From NCBI RefSeq assembly GCF_000585355.1, contig NZ_KK073873.1, forward strand, positions 2,833,703-2,897,702: DNA of 64,000 nucleotides. Direction: 5' to 3'. Numbering within the stretch: the first letter of the stretch is position 1; each line of letters starts with the position of its first letter. This stretch comes from Xylanibacter oryzae DSM 17970 (lineage in GTDB: Bacteria; Bacteroidota; Bacteroidia; Bacteroidales; Bacteroidaceae). The notes under the pieces are model-generated. The model was not told the DNA's origin. It did not search any database and saw nothing but the letters and a program-made list of their open reading frames with translations. The position numbers were made by a program, and so were the translations under genes. This document shows, piece by piece, positions 27,321-34,857 of the stretch.

Positions 27321-28145
27321 TTAATGCCCGTGCTTGAATATTTTGATTCTTGAAAAATCGGCTTTCGAAAATTGCTGTACGCTTAGCATTAGGAAGATAA
27401 TACAAATAACCAGAATTATGATCAAGCTCATCCACGGCATGATTGTGAAACTGCCCACCTGAAACGCTATGCCATTTTTCACCATTCCTGCCACCGATAA
27501 ATGATCCATTTTCAATGTTACTTCCCGAAACAGAGCTGTGGTGTATGTCAGGGGATTTACAAGGACGATGGGAAGCATAAATTTGGGTAACGCAAATGTC
27601 GGAATGTAGGCTCCTGACAAGAACGTGAGGGGGAATGATATGATGGTGACCAGCAGCTGAAAATTGCTCGATTCGCGTGTAACTGTTGCCAGATATAATC
27701 CCAAAGCACTGAATGTGAGTCCGGCTAAAATCATAATGAGAACCATACCGAGTCCGTGGACTGCATCAAGGTCTAGTCCCATAAACAGACCGACGATTAC
27801 GATAATAAGTCCCTGAATAACAGATATAACGGTAGACGACAACATATGCCCGATGGCTATCTGCCAACGAGAGATGGGCGCTACCAGAATTTCTTTCATA
27901 AAACCGCTTGAGATATCATCGAGGATATCCATGGAGTTATTCAAGGCAATTTGGAAAACGGTCATGATGATGATACCCGCAATCAAATAATTCATAGGAT
28001 TGGCAATGCCCACAGCAGTGCTCTTCATTACAAATGAAAAGACAAAAAGCATGATAACAGACATGAACAGATTCATAAACAGGCGCATTCTATCGCGCAC
28101 AAGTTTCAATAAGTTTCTATTTATAATGGCTAAAATGGCTCTCAT
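27321..28145 (-). CDS. ABC-2-type transporter permease
   Basis: A 274-residue inner-membrane protein with six predicted hydrophobic segments, of the ABC-2 (DrrB/NodJ-like) permease family. Typical features are the N-terminal amphipathic stretch (LKLVRDRMRLFMNLFMSVIM), a central helix pair, and the conserved LTFLSGAYIPTFALP...NPLTYTTALFREV region. With the ATPase encoded just upstream (4-base ATGA overlap) it forms an exporter for drugs, lipids or polysaccharide; substrate unknown. The base composition of this gene and its neighbours to 30353 is visibly GC-richer than the surrounding genes. Confidence 0.9.
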   Translation of the reverse strand: MRAILAIINRNLLKLVRDRMRLFMNLFMSVIMLFVFSFVMKSTAVGIANPMNYLIAGIIIMTVFQIALNNSMDILDDISSGFMKEILVAPISRWQIAIGHMLSSTVISVIQGLIIVIVGLFMGLDLDAVHGLGMVLIMILAGLTFSALGLYLATVTRESSNFQLLVTIISFPLTFLSGAYIPTFALPKFMLPIVLVNPLTYTTALFREVTLKMDHLSVAGMVKNGIAFQVGSFTIMPWMSLIIILVICIIFLMLSVQQFSKADFSRIKIFKHGH

Positions 28146-29056
28146 GATTCTCTGATCTCCTTTCCTGTGATGTTTAAAAATACGTCGTTGAGTGATCCTT
28201 TCTTGACTTCAAGGTCTTTGATATACTGTTTGTTGGCGGACAGGATTTGCAGAAAATCATCGTAATCATTGATGTAGACCATCACTAAATCGCCATCCTT
28301 TTTATATTTCATGTGATGATCATCGAGAAAACCGATAATCACTTCGGGTTGATCCGATTCCAGTCTCATGACGGTTGACGTGTATTGTTTTTTTAGGTTG
28401 AACGGGGTGTCGAAAGCAATGATTTTTCCTTTGTCGATAATAGCGATTTTATTGCAGATCTCTGCCTCTTCCATATAGTGCGTGGTCAGAAAGATGGTAA
28501 TTTTCTTTTCTTTTTGCAGTTTGTAAATATATTCCCACACGTTGGAGCGTGTTTGCGGATCGAGACCGGTAGTGGGTTCGTCCAAAAACAAGACTTTGGG
28601 GAAGTGCACCAAACCGCGGGCAATCTCGGCACGGCGTTTCATGCCTCCCGAAAGATTCTTGACCGGCGAATTGCGCCTTTGTTCAAGGTCGACCAGATCG
28701 AGTACAAAGTCGATACGGGATTTTACTTCTTTCTTCGGTACGTTGTAAAAATCGCAATGCAGTTTCAGGTTCTCTTCAATGGTAAGCTTTTCATCAAGCG
28801 TAGGCTCCTGAAAGACAATACCTATGTTGTTTCTTACCTGAGCCATCTGCGTGCTTACGTCGAACCCATTTATTTTCATGTCGCCCGATGTTTTCTCCTG
28901 AATGGTGCATAGCGTGTTGATCGTGGTACTCTTACCTGCTCCGTTGGGACCAAGGAACCCGAAGATACTCCCTTCTTCCACTTCGAATGATATATTGTCG
29001 ACCGCTGTGAAATCACCGAATTTCTTTGTAAAGTTTTTAACTTCGATACTATTCAT
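28142..29056 (-). CDS. ABC transporter ATP-binding protein (DrrA type)
   Basis: A 304-residue ATPase. Walker A GPNGAGKSTTINTL at about 37-50, Q-loop VFQEPTLDEKLT, signature LSGGMKRRAEIARGL, Walker B VLFLDEPTTGLDP, H-loop LTTHYMEEAE. The last 75 residues are a DUF4162-like domain typical of drug-exporter ATPases. It partners with the permease at 27321-28145. Confidence 0.95.
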   Translation of the reverse strand: MNSIEVKNFTKKFGDFTAVDNISFEVEEGSIFGFLGPNGAGKSTTINTLCTIQEKTSGDMKINGFDVSTQMAQVRNNIGIVFQEPTLDEKLTIEENLKLHCDFYNVPKKEVKSRIDFVLDLVDLEQRRNSPVKNLSGGMKRRAEIARGLVHFPKVLFLDEPTTGLDPQTRSNVWEYIYKLQKEKKITIFLTTHYMEEAEICNKIAIIDKGKIIAFDTPFNLKKQYTSTVMRLESDQPEVIIGFLDDHHMKYKKDGDLVMVYINDYDDFLQILSANKQYIKDLEVKKGSLNDVFLNITGKEIRES

Positions 29057-29088
29057 CTTTATTGTTTTAATTTTATTATCTTTTGTTT

Positions 29089-29661
29089 TTATGTGGAGAT
29101 CAAATCGTTGTAGATCGTTTGCAAACGCTTCCGCAGATAAACGATTGCGTAATGTTTGCGCGAAAGCAAAGTATTGACCGGTACGCCGATGGTTTTCGAA
29201 ATCTCTTTCACAGGAACGCCGTCCAGCTCCGTCAGCTCAAAAATCTCACGTTGTTCGGCAGGTAATTCTGCCAATGCGTTTTCAAGTTCCGTCCATACCA
29301 GTGAACGCAGATATTTCGTTTCCGGAGAGTCTTCGTCTTTCACTTCGTGAAACAGCAGACCCGATATTTCTTCCAGCACATTTTCGTCTTCATCTTCCTG
29401 AAACACCGGCATCCTTACTTCCTTCTTTTTTGTTTCGGCATTGATGATCCTATTTTGAGTGACACGATACAACCATGCAGAAATGTTTTCAATCGGGTTC
29501 ATGGCATTATCCACCTTTTTTGCCAATTGATAAAACACATCCTGCAAAATATCATCCGCATCATCACGACTTGATATCTGCCCTCTAATAAACGATTTTA
29601 ACCTCGGGGTGTATTTTGCAATCCACTCTTTCAGATTCTTTTGATTCGAGTTATTGCTCAC
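29089..29661 (-). CDS. ECF-type RNA polymerase sigma factor
   Basis: A protein of about 190 residues with sigma-70 region 2 (SSRDDADDILQDVFYQLAKKV...ISAWLYRVTQNRIIN) and region 4 (LAELPAEQREIFELTELDGVPVKEISKTIGVPVNTLLSRKHYAI). The frame is open up to an ATG at 29742, but that would overlap the preceding gene by 92 bases; the GTG at 29661 (reading VSNNSNQKNLKEW) overlaps it by only 11 bases and starts just before the sigma region, so I prefer GTG. The neighbouring 2-TM protein may be its regulator, and the downstream ABC transporter its target, but this is inference. Confidence 0.85.
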   Translation of the reverse strand: MSNNSNQKNLKEWIAKYTPRLKSFIRGQISSRDDADDILQDVFYQLAKKVDNAMNPIENISAWLYRVTQNRIINAETKKKEVRMPVFQEDEDENVLEEISGLLFHEVKDEDSPETKYLRSLVWTELENALAELPAEQREIFELTELDGVPVKEISKTIGVPVNTLLSRKHYAIVYLRKRLQTIYNDLIST

Positions 29662-30016
29662 TGTTGTTCTCGCTATGGGAATGTCCCTGCCCAAAAGGAT
29701 AACCGTGGAAACCGCGGTGTCTGTTTTTAATAAATTCTTCACGTTCTTTCTCGTTCATCCCGGCCCATTTCTCATACAAGGGATGTCTGTGATATCTGCC
29801 CATCTCTTTTCTTGCCATCCAACCGCTTGGAAAAGTTCCGAACAGAAGGCGCGAAAGGACCAACAGACCGAATGCCTGCCAAAGGCTAATGCATGAAAGC
29901 CCGAAAATAGTTGGCATCAACCAATTCCAAAGCAACATAACAATAGCAGAAAATACGGCGGCAAAAACCCAGAAGCCTAAAAAATGCCAAAGTGAATGTT
30001 TAAAATAAGATTTCAT
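29651..30016 (-). CDS. Small two-helix membrane protein with histidine-rich tail, sigma-factor partner
   Basis: A 121-residue protein with two membrane helices (FLGFWVFAAVFSAIVMLLW and LWQAFGLLVLSRLLFG) and a charged cytoplasmic or periplasmic tail rich in His and Arg (NRHRGFHGYPFGQGHSHSE). I recognise it only as a type commonly seen beside ECF sigma genes in Bacteroidetes. Its stop overlaps the likely GTG start of the sigma gene, so the two are probably made together; it may act as a membrane sensor or anti-sigma factor. The His-rich tail could bind metal. Confidence 0.65.
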   Translation of the reverse strand: MKSYFKHSLWHFLGFWVFAAVFSAIVMLLWNWLMPTIFGLSCISLWQAFGLLVLSRLLFGTFPSGWMARKEMGRYHRHPLYEKWAGMNEKEREEFIKNRHRGFHGYPFGQGHSHSENNSEQ

Positions 30017-30041
30017 AATGTATGTGTATTAATGTTTATTA

Positions 30042-30353
30042 TCAAATTGTTTTTTGCGTTGAAGATAACTGTATCTTATCAACCAGTTTGATGGCTCCAA
30101 AGTTACAACTTTTTATGCAATGTTCGCATGCCGTACATTGGTATGGTTTTTTCACAACTACATGCATATCCCTTCCTTCTTCAGGTTCCATTTTGAGTAC
30201 ACCGTTTGTACAGTGTGTAACACAGCTGTTACATCGAGCGCACTTCTTATCGTCGATAGATATTATTCTATTAGTTTTTTTCTTTTTCCTTAATAAGTCC
30301 GTTACCAGATAAATAACGAATGCAGCACCTACAGCAAAATAAAATTGTATCAT
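30042..30353 (-). CDS. Membrane-anchored 2x[4Fe-4S] ferredoxin-like protein
   Basis: A 103-residue protein with an N-terminal membrane helix (FYFAVGAAFVIYLVTDLL), a basic stretch, and two cysteine clusters: CARCNSCVTHC and CTACEHCIKSC, each CxxCxxCxxxC, as in bacterial 2[4Fe-4S] ferredoxins (the usual proline after the last Cys is missing in both). It probably carries electrons at the cytoplasmic face of the inner membrane. It starts the minus-strand run that continues to the ABC transporter, 25 bases before the 2-TM gene. Confidence 0.85.
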   Translation of the reverse strand: MIQFYFAVGAAFVIYLVTDLLRKKKKTNRIISIDDKKCARCNSCVTHCTNGVLKMEPEEGRDMHVVVKKPYQCTACEHCIKSCNFGAIKLVDKIQLSSTQKTI

Positions 30354-30553
30354 TTGTCCTATTATTTTTTATATTATAAATAGCTTTCTATAGGTTAAGA
30401 CAAATGAGAGCGGAAAATATTTTAATGAATCGCGAATTTATATCATTATTTGCAATAGATTTATCATTTCCTTAAATTCTTTTTACGGATCAATTGCTTA
30501 TCTCACTTATTATTATGAATATTGTACTTATAAATTAACAAATAAATACCGCT
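30354..30553. other. 200-bp AT-rich gap
   Basis: Upstream region of the ferredoxin gene. No gene or clear promoter pair is seen; a transposase remnant begins at its right edge. Confidence 0.3.
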
Positions 30554-30682
30554 ATGTTTACCGATGACAAAATTACAGAAATTTATTGTCTTGTAGATGA
30601 TTTTCTCAAATTATTTAATGATCAGATGAAAAAACATGCTATTACAGATAGCAATATTTCTCGAAAAAGAAACTATCATTGA
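30554..30682 (+). pseudogene. Transposase N-terminal remnant (IS982-like)
   Basis: A 42-codon frame, MFTDDKITEIYCLVDDFLKL..., ending in a stop after RKRNYH. It matches my memory of the first residues of IS982-family transposases (M--DKITEI-C--DDF-K-F---M-KH), which normally continue for about 290 residues. Everything after codon 42 is missing, so it is a dead fragment. No terminal inverted repeats were found. It lies 72 bp from repeat copy 2. Confidence 0.6.
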
Positions 30683-30754
30683 GCATCAACAATCCCGTAC
30701 AAGTATATTCGTTTTTAAGGTTGAAAAGATAAATAACATCTCATTTTACAAAAT

Positions 30755-30803
30755 AATAACGGCATCTGCTATTATTATTCGCAGATGCCGTTACAGACAT
30801 TCC
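30755..30803 (-). repeat. 49-bp repeat, copy 2; likely terminator of HU-smalltalk
   Basis: 46 of 49 bases equal copy 1 at 27205-27253; both 13-base stem arms (30757-30769, 30781-30793) and the right flank are identical. On the minus strand the stem follows the smalltalk stop by 9 bases and runs into TTATTATTTTG. Confidence 0.8.
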
Positions 30804-30811
30804 TCTTGGTT

Positions 30812-30919
30812 TTAATTAGCTGCTACCGCTGTACCAGTTATTAGTCCTGCCAGAGCACTGAGTACAGTTATAATTACCTTTATCAGTTTACCCCAGTTTG
30901 TGGATGAAATCTTTGACAT
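30812..30919 (-). CDS. Smalltalk-like small membrane protein
   Basis: A 35-residue protein, MSKISSTNWGKLIKVIITVL... ending TGTAVAAN, with one hydrophobic helix. It has an AAAGGAGG Shine-Dalgarno at ideal distance, which is unusual in this phylum and argues the frame is real. It resembles the family NCBI calls smalltalk protein, tiny proteins found next to HU-like genes and often an amidase in Bacteroides and Prevotella; here no amidase follows, as the terminator comes first. The role is unknown. Confidence 0.8.
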   Translation of the reverse strand: MSKISSTNWGKLIKVIITVLSALAGLITGTAVAAN

Positions 30920-30938
30920 TGTGTCCTCCTTTCCTGTA

Positions 30939-30957
30939 ACTGCCTATTCTAGGCAGT
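30939..30957 (-). other. Hairpin between HU and smalltalk genes
   Basis: ACTGCCTA-TTC-TAGGCAGT: an 8-bp stem with a 3-base loop in the gap between the HU stop and the Shine-Dalgarno of the smalltalk gene. No U-tract. It may shield the HU message or control the ratio of the two products. Confidence 0.6.
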
Positions 30958-30962
30958 CCTTG

Positions 30963-31436
30963 TTAGGATTTCGCAGATGGAGAACCACCGGCCTTAGCTT
31001 TCGCAGTTTCTTTCTCACCGACGATGGCATTCTTAGGAGCTTCCTGCACTGTGGCGTTGCTCAAGAACTTTTTGGTTCTTGTACCAGATGCATCCTTCTT
31101 GGTTTCAGGGCTGAAGTTGACACGAAGACCTTTTACGTTCTTACCTACCGAGTAGGTGTCGATGGTCTGACTTCCTGTACCTTTTATTCCAATCTTGAAA
31201 CTTCCAAAACCGTTGAGTTTCACTCTTGTTGAGTTCTGCAACTGGTCTGTCATCGTCTCTACCAGTTCTGTAAGAACGGCTAGAATATCGCTCTTTTTCA
31301 CTGTACAGTTACGTTGCATTATTTCAGCAAGTCCCTCTGTGTCCATCACATTAGTGACTATGGCACGGGCGAAGAACTGTCCGGCTGTCCGGCTGGCCTT
31401 TCGGTTGTCTTTTGCTAATTTGTAAAGAATAGGCAT
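30963..31436 (-). CDS. HU-like (HU-HIG) DNA-binding protein
   Basis: A 157-residue protein with the fold of the Bacteroidetes HU-like family: N-terminal PILYKLAKDNRK, dimer helices (VKKSDILAVLTELVETMTDQL), and strands VKLNGFGSFKIGIKGTG with the arm region. The last 35 residues are a low-complexity tail rich in Ala, Lys and Gly. It should bind and bend DNA. It is followed by the smalltalk gene. Confidence 0.9.
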   Translation of the reverse strand: MPILYKLAKDNRKASRTAGQFFARAIVTNVMDTEGLAEIMQRNCTVKKSDILAVLTELVETMTDQLQNSTRVKLNGFGSFKIGIKGTGSQTIDTYSVGKNVKGLRVNFSPETKKDASGTRTKKFLSNATVQEAPKNAIVGEKETAKAKAGGSPSAKS

Positions 31437-31600
31437 ATTACAATCCTTTCGTTAAATGGTTAAACAATCACGGTGATTCTGCTAAGCGCTTAACTGAGAT
31501 CACTATGGCTCAGGAGTTTCCTGAACGCTACTGCAATCAGATGTTTGTTTCTTGATTGCGAGTGCAAAGGTAATACATTTAGCAGTAGGTTGCAACGATA
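31437..31600 (-). promoter_or_regulatory. Promoter and structured leader of HU-smalltalk
   Basis: TACCTTTG on the minus strand (31572-31565) fits the -7 box, with TTGC about 20 bases further up. The resulting leader of roughly 120 bases holds several palindromes, such as TAAGCGCTTA and TCAGGAGTTTCCTGA, before GAAAGGA and the HU ATG. The stretch 31601-31871 beyond it shows no gene. Confidence 0.5.
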
Positions 31601-31871
31601 TGCCCCGCAGCAGTAATCCAAAATGCAAAGTGATGCTATATCAGAGGTAAAACATACTAGATAATCAACGTTAAAAATGTTCGGCACGATAATGTTTGTT
31701 CAAATTGTGTAACTTCATAACTGATAATTTATAGGAATAATTGAAATATGAGAGTTCTTATTTCCCTGTTTTTTTGATTCAAAATACGCTCAATTATTTA
31801 TTCTAATGTTAAATATGTATTTAAATGCCCACATTCAATGATTTTCATTCTCTATATCGCATTTAATTCGC

Positions 31872-31879
31872 TATTTTTG
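31872..31879 (+). promoter_or_regulatory. -7 promoter element for the XRE regulator
   Basis: TATTTTTG fits TAnnTTTG, 20 bases upstream of the ATG at 31900. Confidence 0.45.
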
Positions 31880-31899
31880 TAGCATACATAAAAAATGGC

Positions 31900-32115
31900 A
31901 TGAGATTGAATAAAATTAAAGAAGTCTTAGACGACAAAGGAATATCACAGATGTGGTTATCAAAGAAACTTTGTAAGAGTTTCAGCACCGTTAATGCCTA
32001 TGCTTGCAATAGACTCCAGCCCAGTCTCGACACATTGTTTAAAATAGGAGAAATATTGTCGGTCGATATGAAAGATCTTATTACCGATAAAGATGAACGG
32101 ATAAAGACAAAATAA
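31900..32115 (+). CDS. Small XRE-family transcriptional regulator
   Basis: A 71-residue protein that is a single Cro/C1-type helix-turn-helix: IKEVLDDKGISQMWLSKKLCKSFSTVNAYACNR, then a helical end with DLITDKD. Such short regulators often head defence or mobile modules in Bacteroidetes, in some cases just before a large SNF2-type helicase; here the following frame is only a stub of such a helicase. It probably controls its own operon. Confidence 0.85.
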   Translation: MRLNKIKEVLDDKGISQMWLSKKLCKSFSTVNAYACNRLQPSLDTLFKIGEILSVDMKDLITDKDERIKTK

Positions 32116-32118
32116 TAA

Positions 32119-32391
32119 ATGGGTTTGAATATTACTTCCTATCAGGCTAAATATTTAGCAAATGCTTTAACTCGTAGACTACCAGCCGACGATACAGCAA
32201 ACCTAACACATCGTCTTCGCAATGTATACAAACCGACTAATATGATTTCTAATATTATAAAAGATGCTCTTGAAAGCCGAAAGAAAATAATCATGACCAA
32301 AAGGTGGAGCAAACAGTCTTGTTTAACTTTAAATGGAATATACAATAATGAAAGATACATTTGTCCTCGATGCTCGAGGTCTTGGCTATGA
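32119..32391 (+). pseudogene. Stub of an SNF2/DEAD-type helicase gene
   Basis: Ninety codons starting 4 bases after the XRE stop. The first 25 residues (GLNITSYQAKYLANALTRR) strongly resemble the N-terminus of large DEAD/SNF2 helicases of phage-defence islands (LT-YQAKYFA-ELTRR). The Walker A region that should follow at about residue 65 is absent and the sequence becomes unrelated. It overlaps the next gene. I read it as a truncated relic; it could still be translated. Confidence 0.5.
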
Positions 32392-33220
32392 TTATTACAA
32401 TCATAGGATCTTTACACTCTTATCAGATTTAGAATCTTTTTATGAATTATTATCTGATAATTCCTTAGGACATGCCGATGGATTACTTTTAACACAAAAG
32501 CTTTCTATTGTAAACAAAATATATGCATCGATGCAGGGTTCAATAGAATCAATCAAGATTCTCGTTTACATCGGAAGATTAAATGATGCATTTGCTTTAG
32601 CTCGTAAATATTACGATGCTGTAACTACTGATATTTACCAATCAATTCTTACAAAAAAAGAAGAGAATAGTTTTTTAGAAGATAATAAAAATCTAAAGGA
32701 TTTATGGAATAATAGTGTTGTACGAGCATGGACATATGCCCAACAGCATCTATATGATTCACGGTCTCATAATAATAAAGGGCAGGTTAGAACTTATGAG
32801 GATATAAACAATGCATTGAAAGAACTCAATGACAATTTATTTAAAATAATTACGGATATTAAAAGTAAAGAAAGAAAAGAGATCTGTAATGATAACATGC
32901 ACTATAACTCTTGGGATAACTTTGTACTTAATATCAATGAATCATTTGATAATAAAATTAAGATAAAAGCTCTTGATGATTTATTTGAGAACCTTCAAAT
33001 AGCTTTATGCTATCATTTTGCCTATATTTATATTTTGCACCCTGAATATTATTCTTCTTCCGACTATATAGAGGCTTTAGAAATGGGTGTTGTCCTAGAA
33101 ACTGATTCGCAATATTGGGTCGCCTCAATTGTACAGGTAATATTCGATAGATATATAAAGACATATAATCAAGAGTTGTCAGAATTTATATTAACTTATA
33201 AAAATATGAAATTTGAATAA
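32348..33220 (+). CDS. Unknown helical protein, possibly HEPN-like, in defence-type context
   Basis: About 290 residues, no signal peptide or membrane helix. I do not recognise the family by name. Visible features are an internal pattern ESIKILVYIGRLNDAFALARKYYDAV like that of HEPN-type proteins (DUF5677-like), a later NDNMHYNSW (with an upstream Arg, compatible with an Rx4-6H motif), and near the end SSSDYIEALEMG and SQYWVA, which look like conserved family motifs. Start at 32348 chosen (MKDTFVLDARG); the frame is open to 32333. It ends 1 base before the next gene, so the two form a unit. Function unknown; an RNA-cutting role is speculative. Confidence 0.65.
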   Translation: MKDTFVLDARGLGYDYYNHRIFTLLSDLESFYELLSDNSLGHADGLLLTQKLSIVNKIYASMQGSIESIKILVYIGRLNDAFALARKYYDAVTTDIYQSILTKKEENSFLEDNKNLKDLWNNSVVRAWTYAQQHLYDSRSHNNKGQVRTYEDINNALKELNDNLFKIITDIKSKERKEICNDNMHYNSWDNFVLNINESFDNKIKIKALDDLFENLQIALCYHFAYIYILHPEYYSSSDYIEALEMGVVLETDSQYWVASIVQVIFDRYIKTYNQELSEFILTYKNMKFE

Positions 33221-33221
33221 C

Positions 33222-34061
33222 ATGGAAAATCTATTAAGAAATAAATGGATTTGGTTTATTTTTGGAGTAATAATACTTATTCCACTAATCCTAAATTGGA
33301 TATTAAATTTACCTGCTTTATATTCAATTGTAGGCGACGATGAAGTATGGCTTTCTTTTTGGGGAAGTTATATAGGCTCAATCTTTTCATCTCTGATGGC
33401 TGTTTTTATTTTATATAAACAACTTAATCAAAATCATGAAGAGAACAAAACAAATCGCGAGCTACAACTTACAACTATTGAGTATCAACTACAAAAAGAA
33501 TGGTTAAGCAAGATGCGAGAGGCATGTATTGCAAATGTATTTTCATATGATACAAATGAAATAGTTGAAGTTCTGAATATAATGCTATTTGATAAATACA
33601 AAGCTTTTTCTTTAACAAAAAAATACTTATCAGATTTAGCTAAAACTGATACGTGTGTTGCGTTTCTTGGAAATGAAAACACATCTTTTCGATCAGTTTT
33701 CCATTCTCAGCGCAAAAATATTTTCAAAGAATATTCTCAACTAATTGAAGATATTAAATTAGTTGTTGCATCATTGATGAACTCTGATAACAAATCCTTT
33801 GAAGACTATTGTTTATATATTAAAAAAAATGATGCCTCTGATACATTCGTAAATGCTATCAGAAAACATGTAATCAATAATAAATTATCTGATGACGTAA
33901 ATCTCTCACAAGCAGCGGCATATTACATAGATAAATGCTGTCCTAACTATCTTGAGAAGATTAGAAAAATAACACAAGAATATTTAAATCAAGAAAATAA
34001 AAGATTAAACGATAAATTTAAAACTCCAACTAACGTGGATTTACAAGGACGATCCATGTAA
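33222..34061 (+). CDS. Unknown protein with two N-terminal membrane helices
   Basis: A 279-residue protein: membrane helices at about residues 8-30 (WFIFGVIILIPLILNWIL) and 44-66 (FWGSYIGSIFSSLMAVFILY), then a coiled-coil-like stretch (KQLNQNHEENKTNRELQLTT) and a helical cytoplasmic domain. This layout is like the putative phage abortive-infection (putAbiC-like) membrane proteins, but I cannot confirm the family. The upstream TTG at 33213 is less likely than the ATG at 33222. It lies one base after the unknown 32348 gene; the pair may be a two-component effector. Confidence 0.6.
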   Translation: MENLLRNKWIWFIFGVIILIPLILNWILNLPALYSIVGDDEVWLSFWGSYIGSIFSSLMAVFILYKQLNQNHEENKTNRELQLTTIEYQLQKEWLSKMREACIANVFSYDTNEIVEVLNIMLFDKYKAFSLTKKYLSDLAKTDTCVAFLGNENTSFRSVFHSQRKNIFKEYSQLIEDIKLVVASLMNSDNKSFEDYCLYIKKNDASDTFVNAIRKHVINNKLSDDVNLSQAAAYYIDKCCPNYLEKIRKITQEYLNQENKRLNDKFKTPTNVDLQGRSM

Positions 34062-34072
34062 AAATATAGAGC

Positions 34073-34104
34073 AAAAAATATTTATTGAGGATCCTCAATA
34101 TTTT
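34073..34104 (+). terminator. Palindromic terminator-like site between the two unknown modules
   Basis: ATTGAGGATCCTCAAT (34084-34099) is a perfect 16-bp palindrome flanked by an A-run on the left and ATTTTTAT on the right. It lies just past the membrane-protein stop and probably ends that transcript. Confidence 0.5.
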
Positions 34105-34152
34105 TATGGGGAAGATAAAACAGACAGAATAATAACAAGTAAATAAAGAGTT

Positions 34153-34857
34153 ATGACAACATATAATATCTATTGTGATGAAAGCTGCCATCTTGAACAT
34201 GATGGTGAGAAAGCCATGACCATTGGTGGCGTTTGGTGTCCTGAGAATAAGAAAGATGAGATATTCAAACGTATTCGAGAAATTAAAGAAGAGCATAAAT
34301 TGTCTCCAAAGTTTGAAATTAAATGGAACAAGGTCTCACCAGGTCAGTTATCTTTCTATATGGATATTATCAATTACTTTTTTGACAATAGCGACCTTCA
34401 TTTTCGTGTTATTGTAGTACCAGACAAAAAAGAGCTAAATCATGAACAGTTTCATCAAACGCATGATGAGTTCTATTACAAACTCTATTTCGACATGCTT
34501 AAAACTATATTCGAACCAAGTTGTGAATATAATATATTCCTTGACATAAAAGACACTCGTGGTCAAAAAAAAGTAGATAAATTACATGAGGTTTTATGTA
34601 ATAGCAACTATGATTTTAAATGCGAGATGATAAAGAAAGTGCAACAAGTTCGTTCACACGAAGTAGAATTGGTGGCACTTGCCGACCTGTTAATTGGAGC
34701 AATCTCGTATCTTCATCGTGAGAAGGTTACGAGTGAAGCAAAACTCAAATTAATAGAGCGCATCAAATTACGAAGCGGCTATAATCTAACATCAAGCACT
34801 CTGTATCGAGAATCCAAGTTTAATGTCTTTATTTGGAATGGTTGTTATGGAAAATAA
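34153..34857 (+). CDS. DUF3800 domain protein
   Basis: A 234-residue protein of the DUF3800 family, which has an RNase H-like fold. Acidic residues stand where the family has them: IYCDESC near the N-terminus, FLDIKDTRGQ in the middle, and HEVELVALADLLIGAISY near the end. DUF3800 genes are common in phage and defence islands, often beside a second small gene, as here (11-base overlap with the next). A nuclease role is likely from the fold, unproved here. Confidence 0.85.
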   Translation: MTTYNIYCDESCHLEHDGEKAMTIGGVWCPENKKDEIFKRIREIKEEHKLSPKFEIKWNKVSPGQLSFYMDIINYFFDNSDLHFRVIVVPDKKELNHEQFHQTHDEFYYKLYFDMLKTIFEPSCEYNIFLDIKDTRGQKKVDKLHEVLCNSNYDFKCEMIKKVQQVRSHEVELVALADLLIGAISYLHREKVTSEAKLKLIERIKLRSGYNLTSSTLYRESKFNVFIWNGCYGK

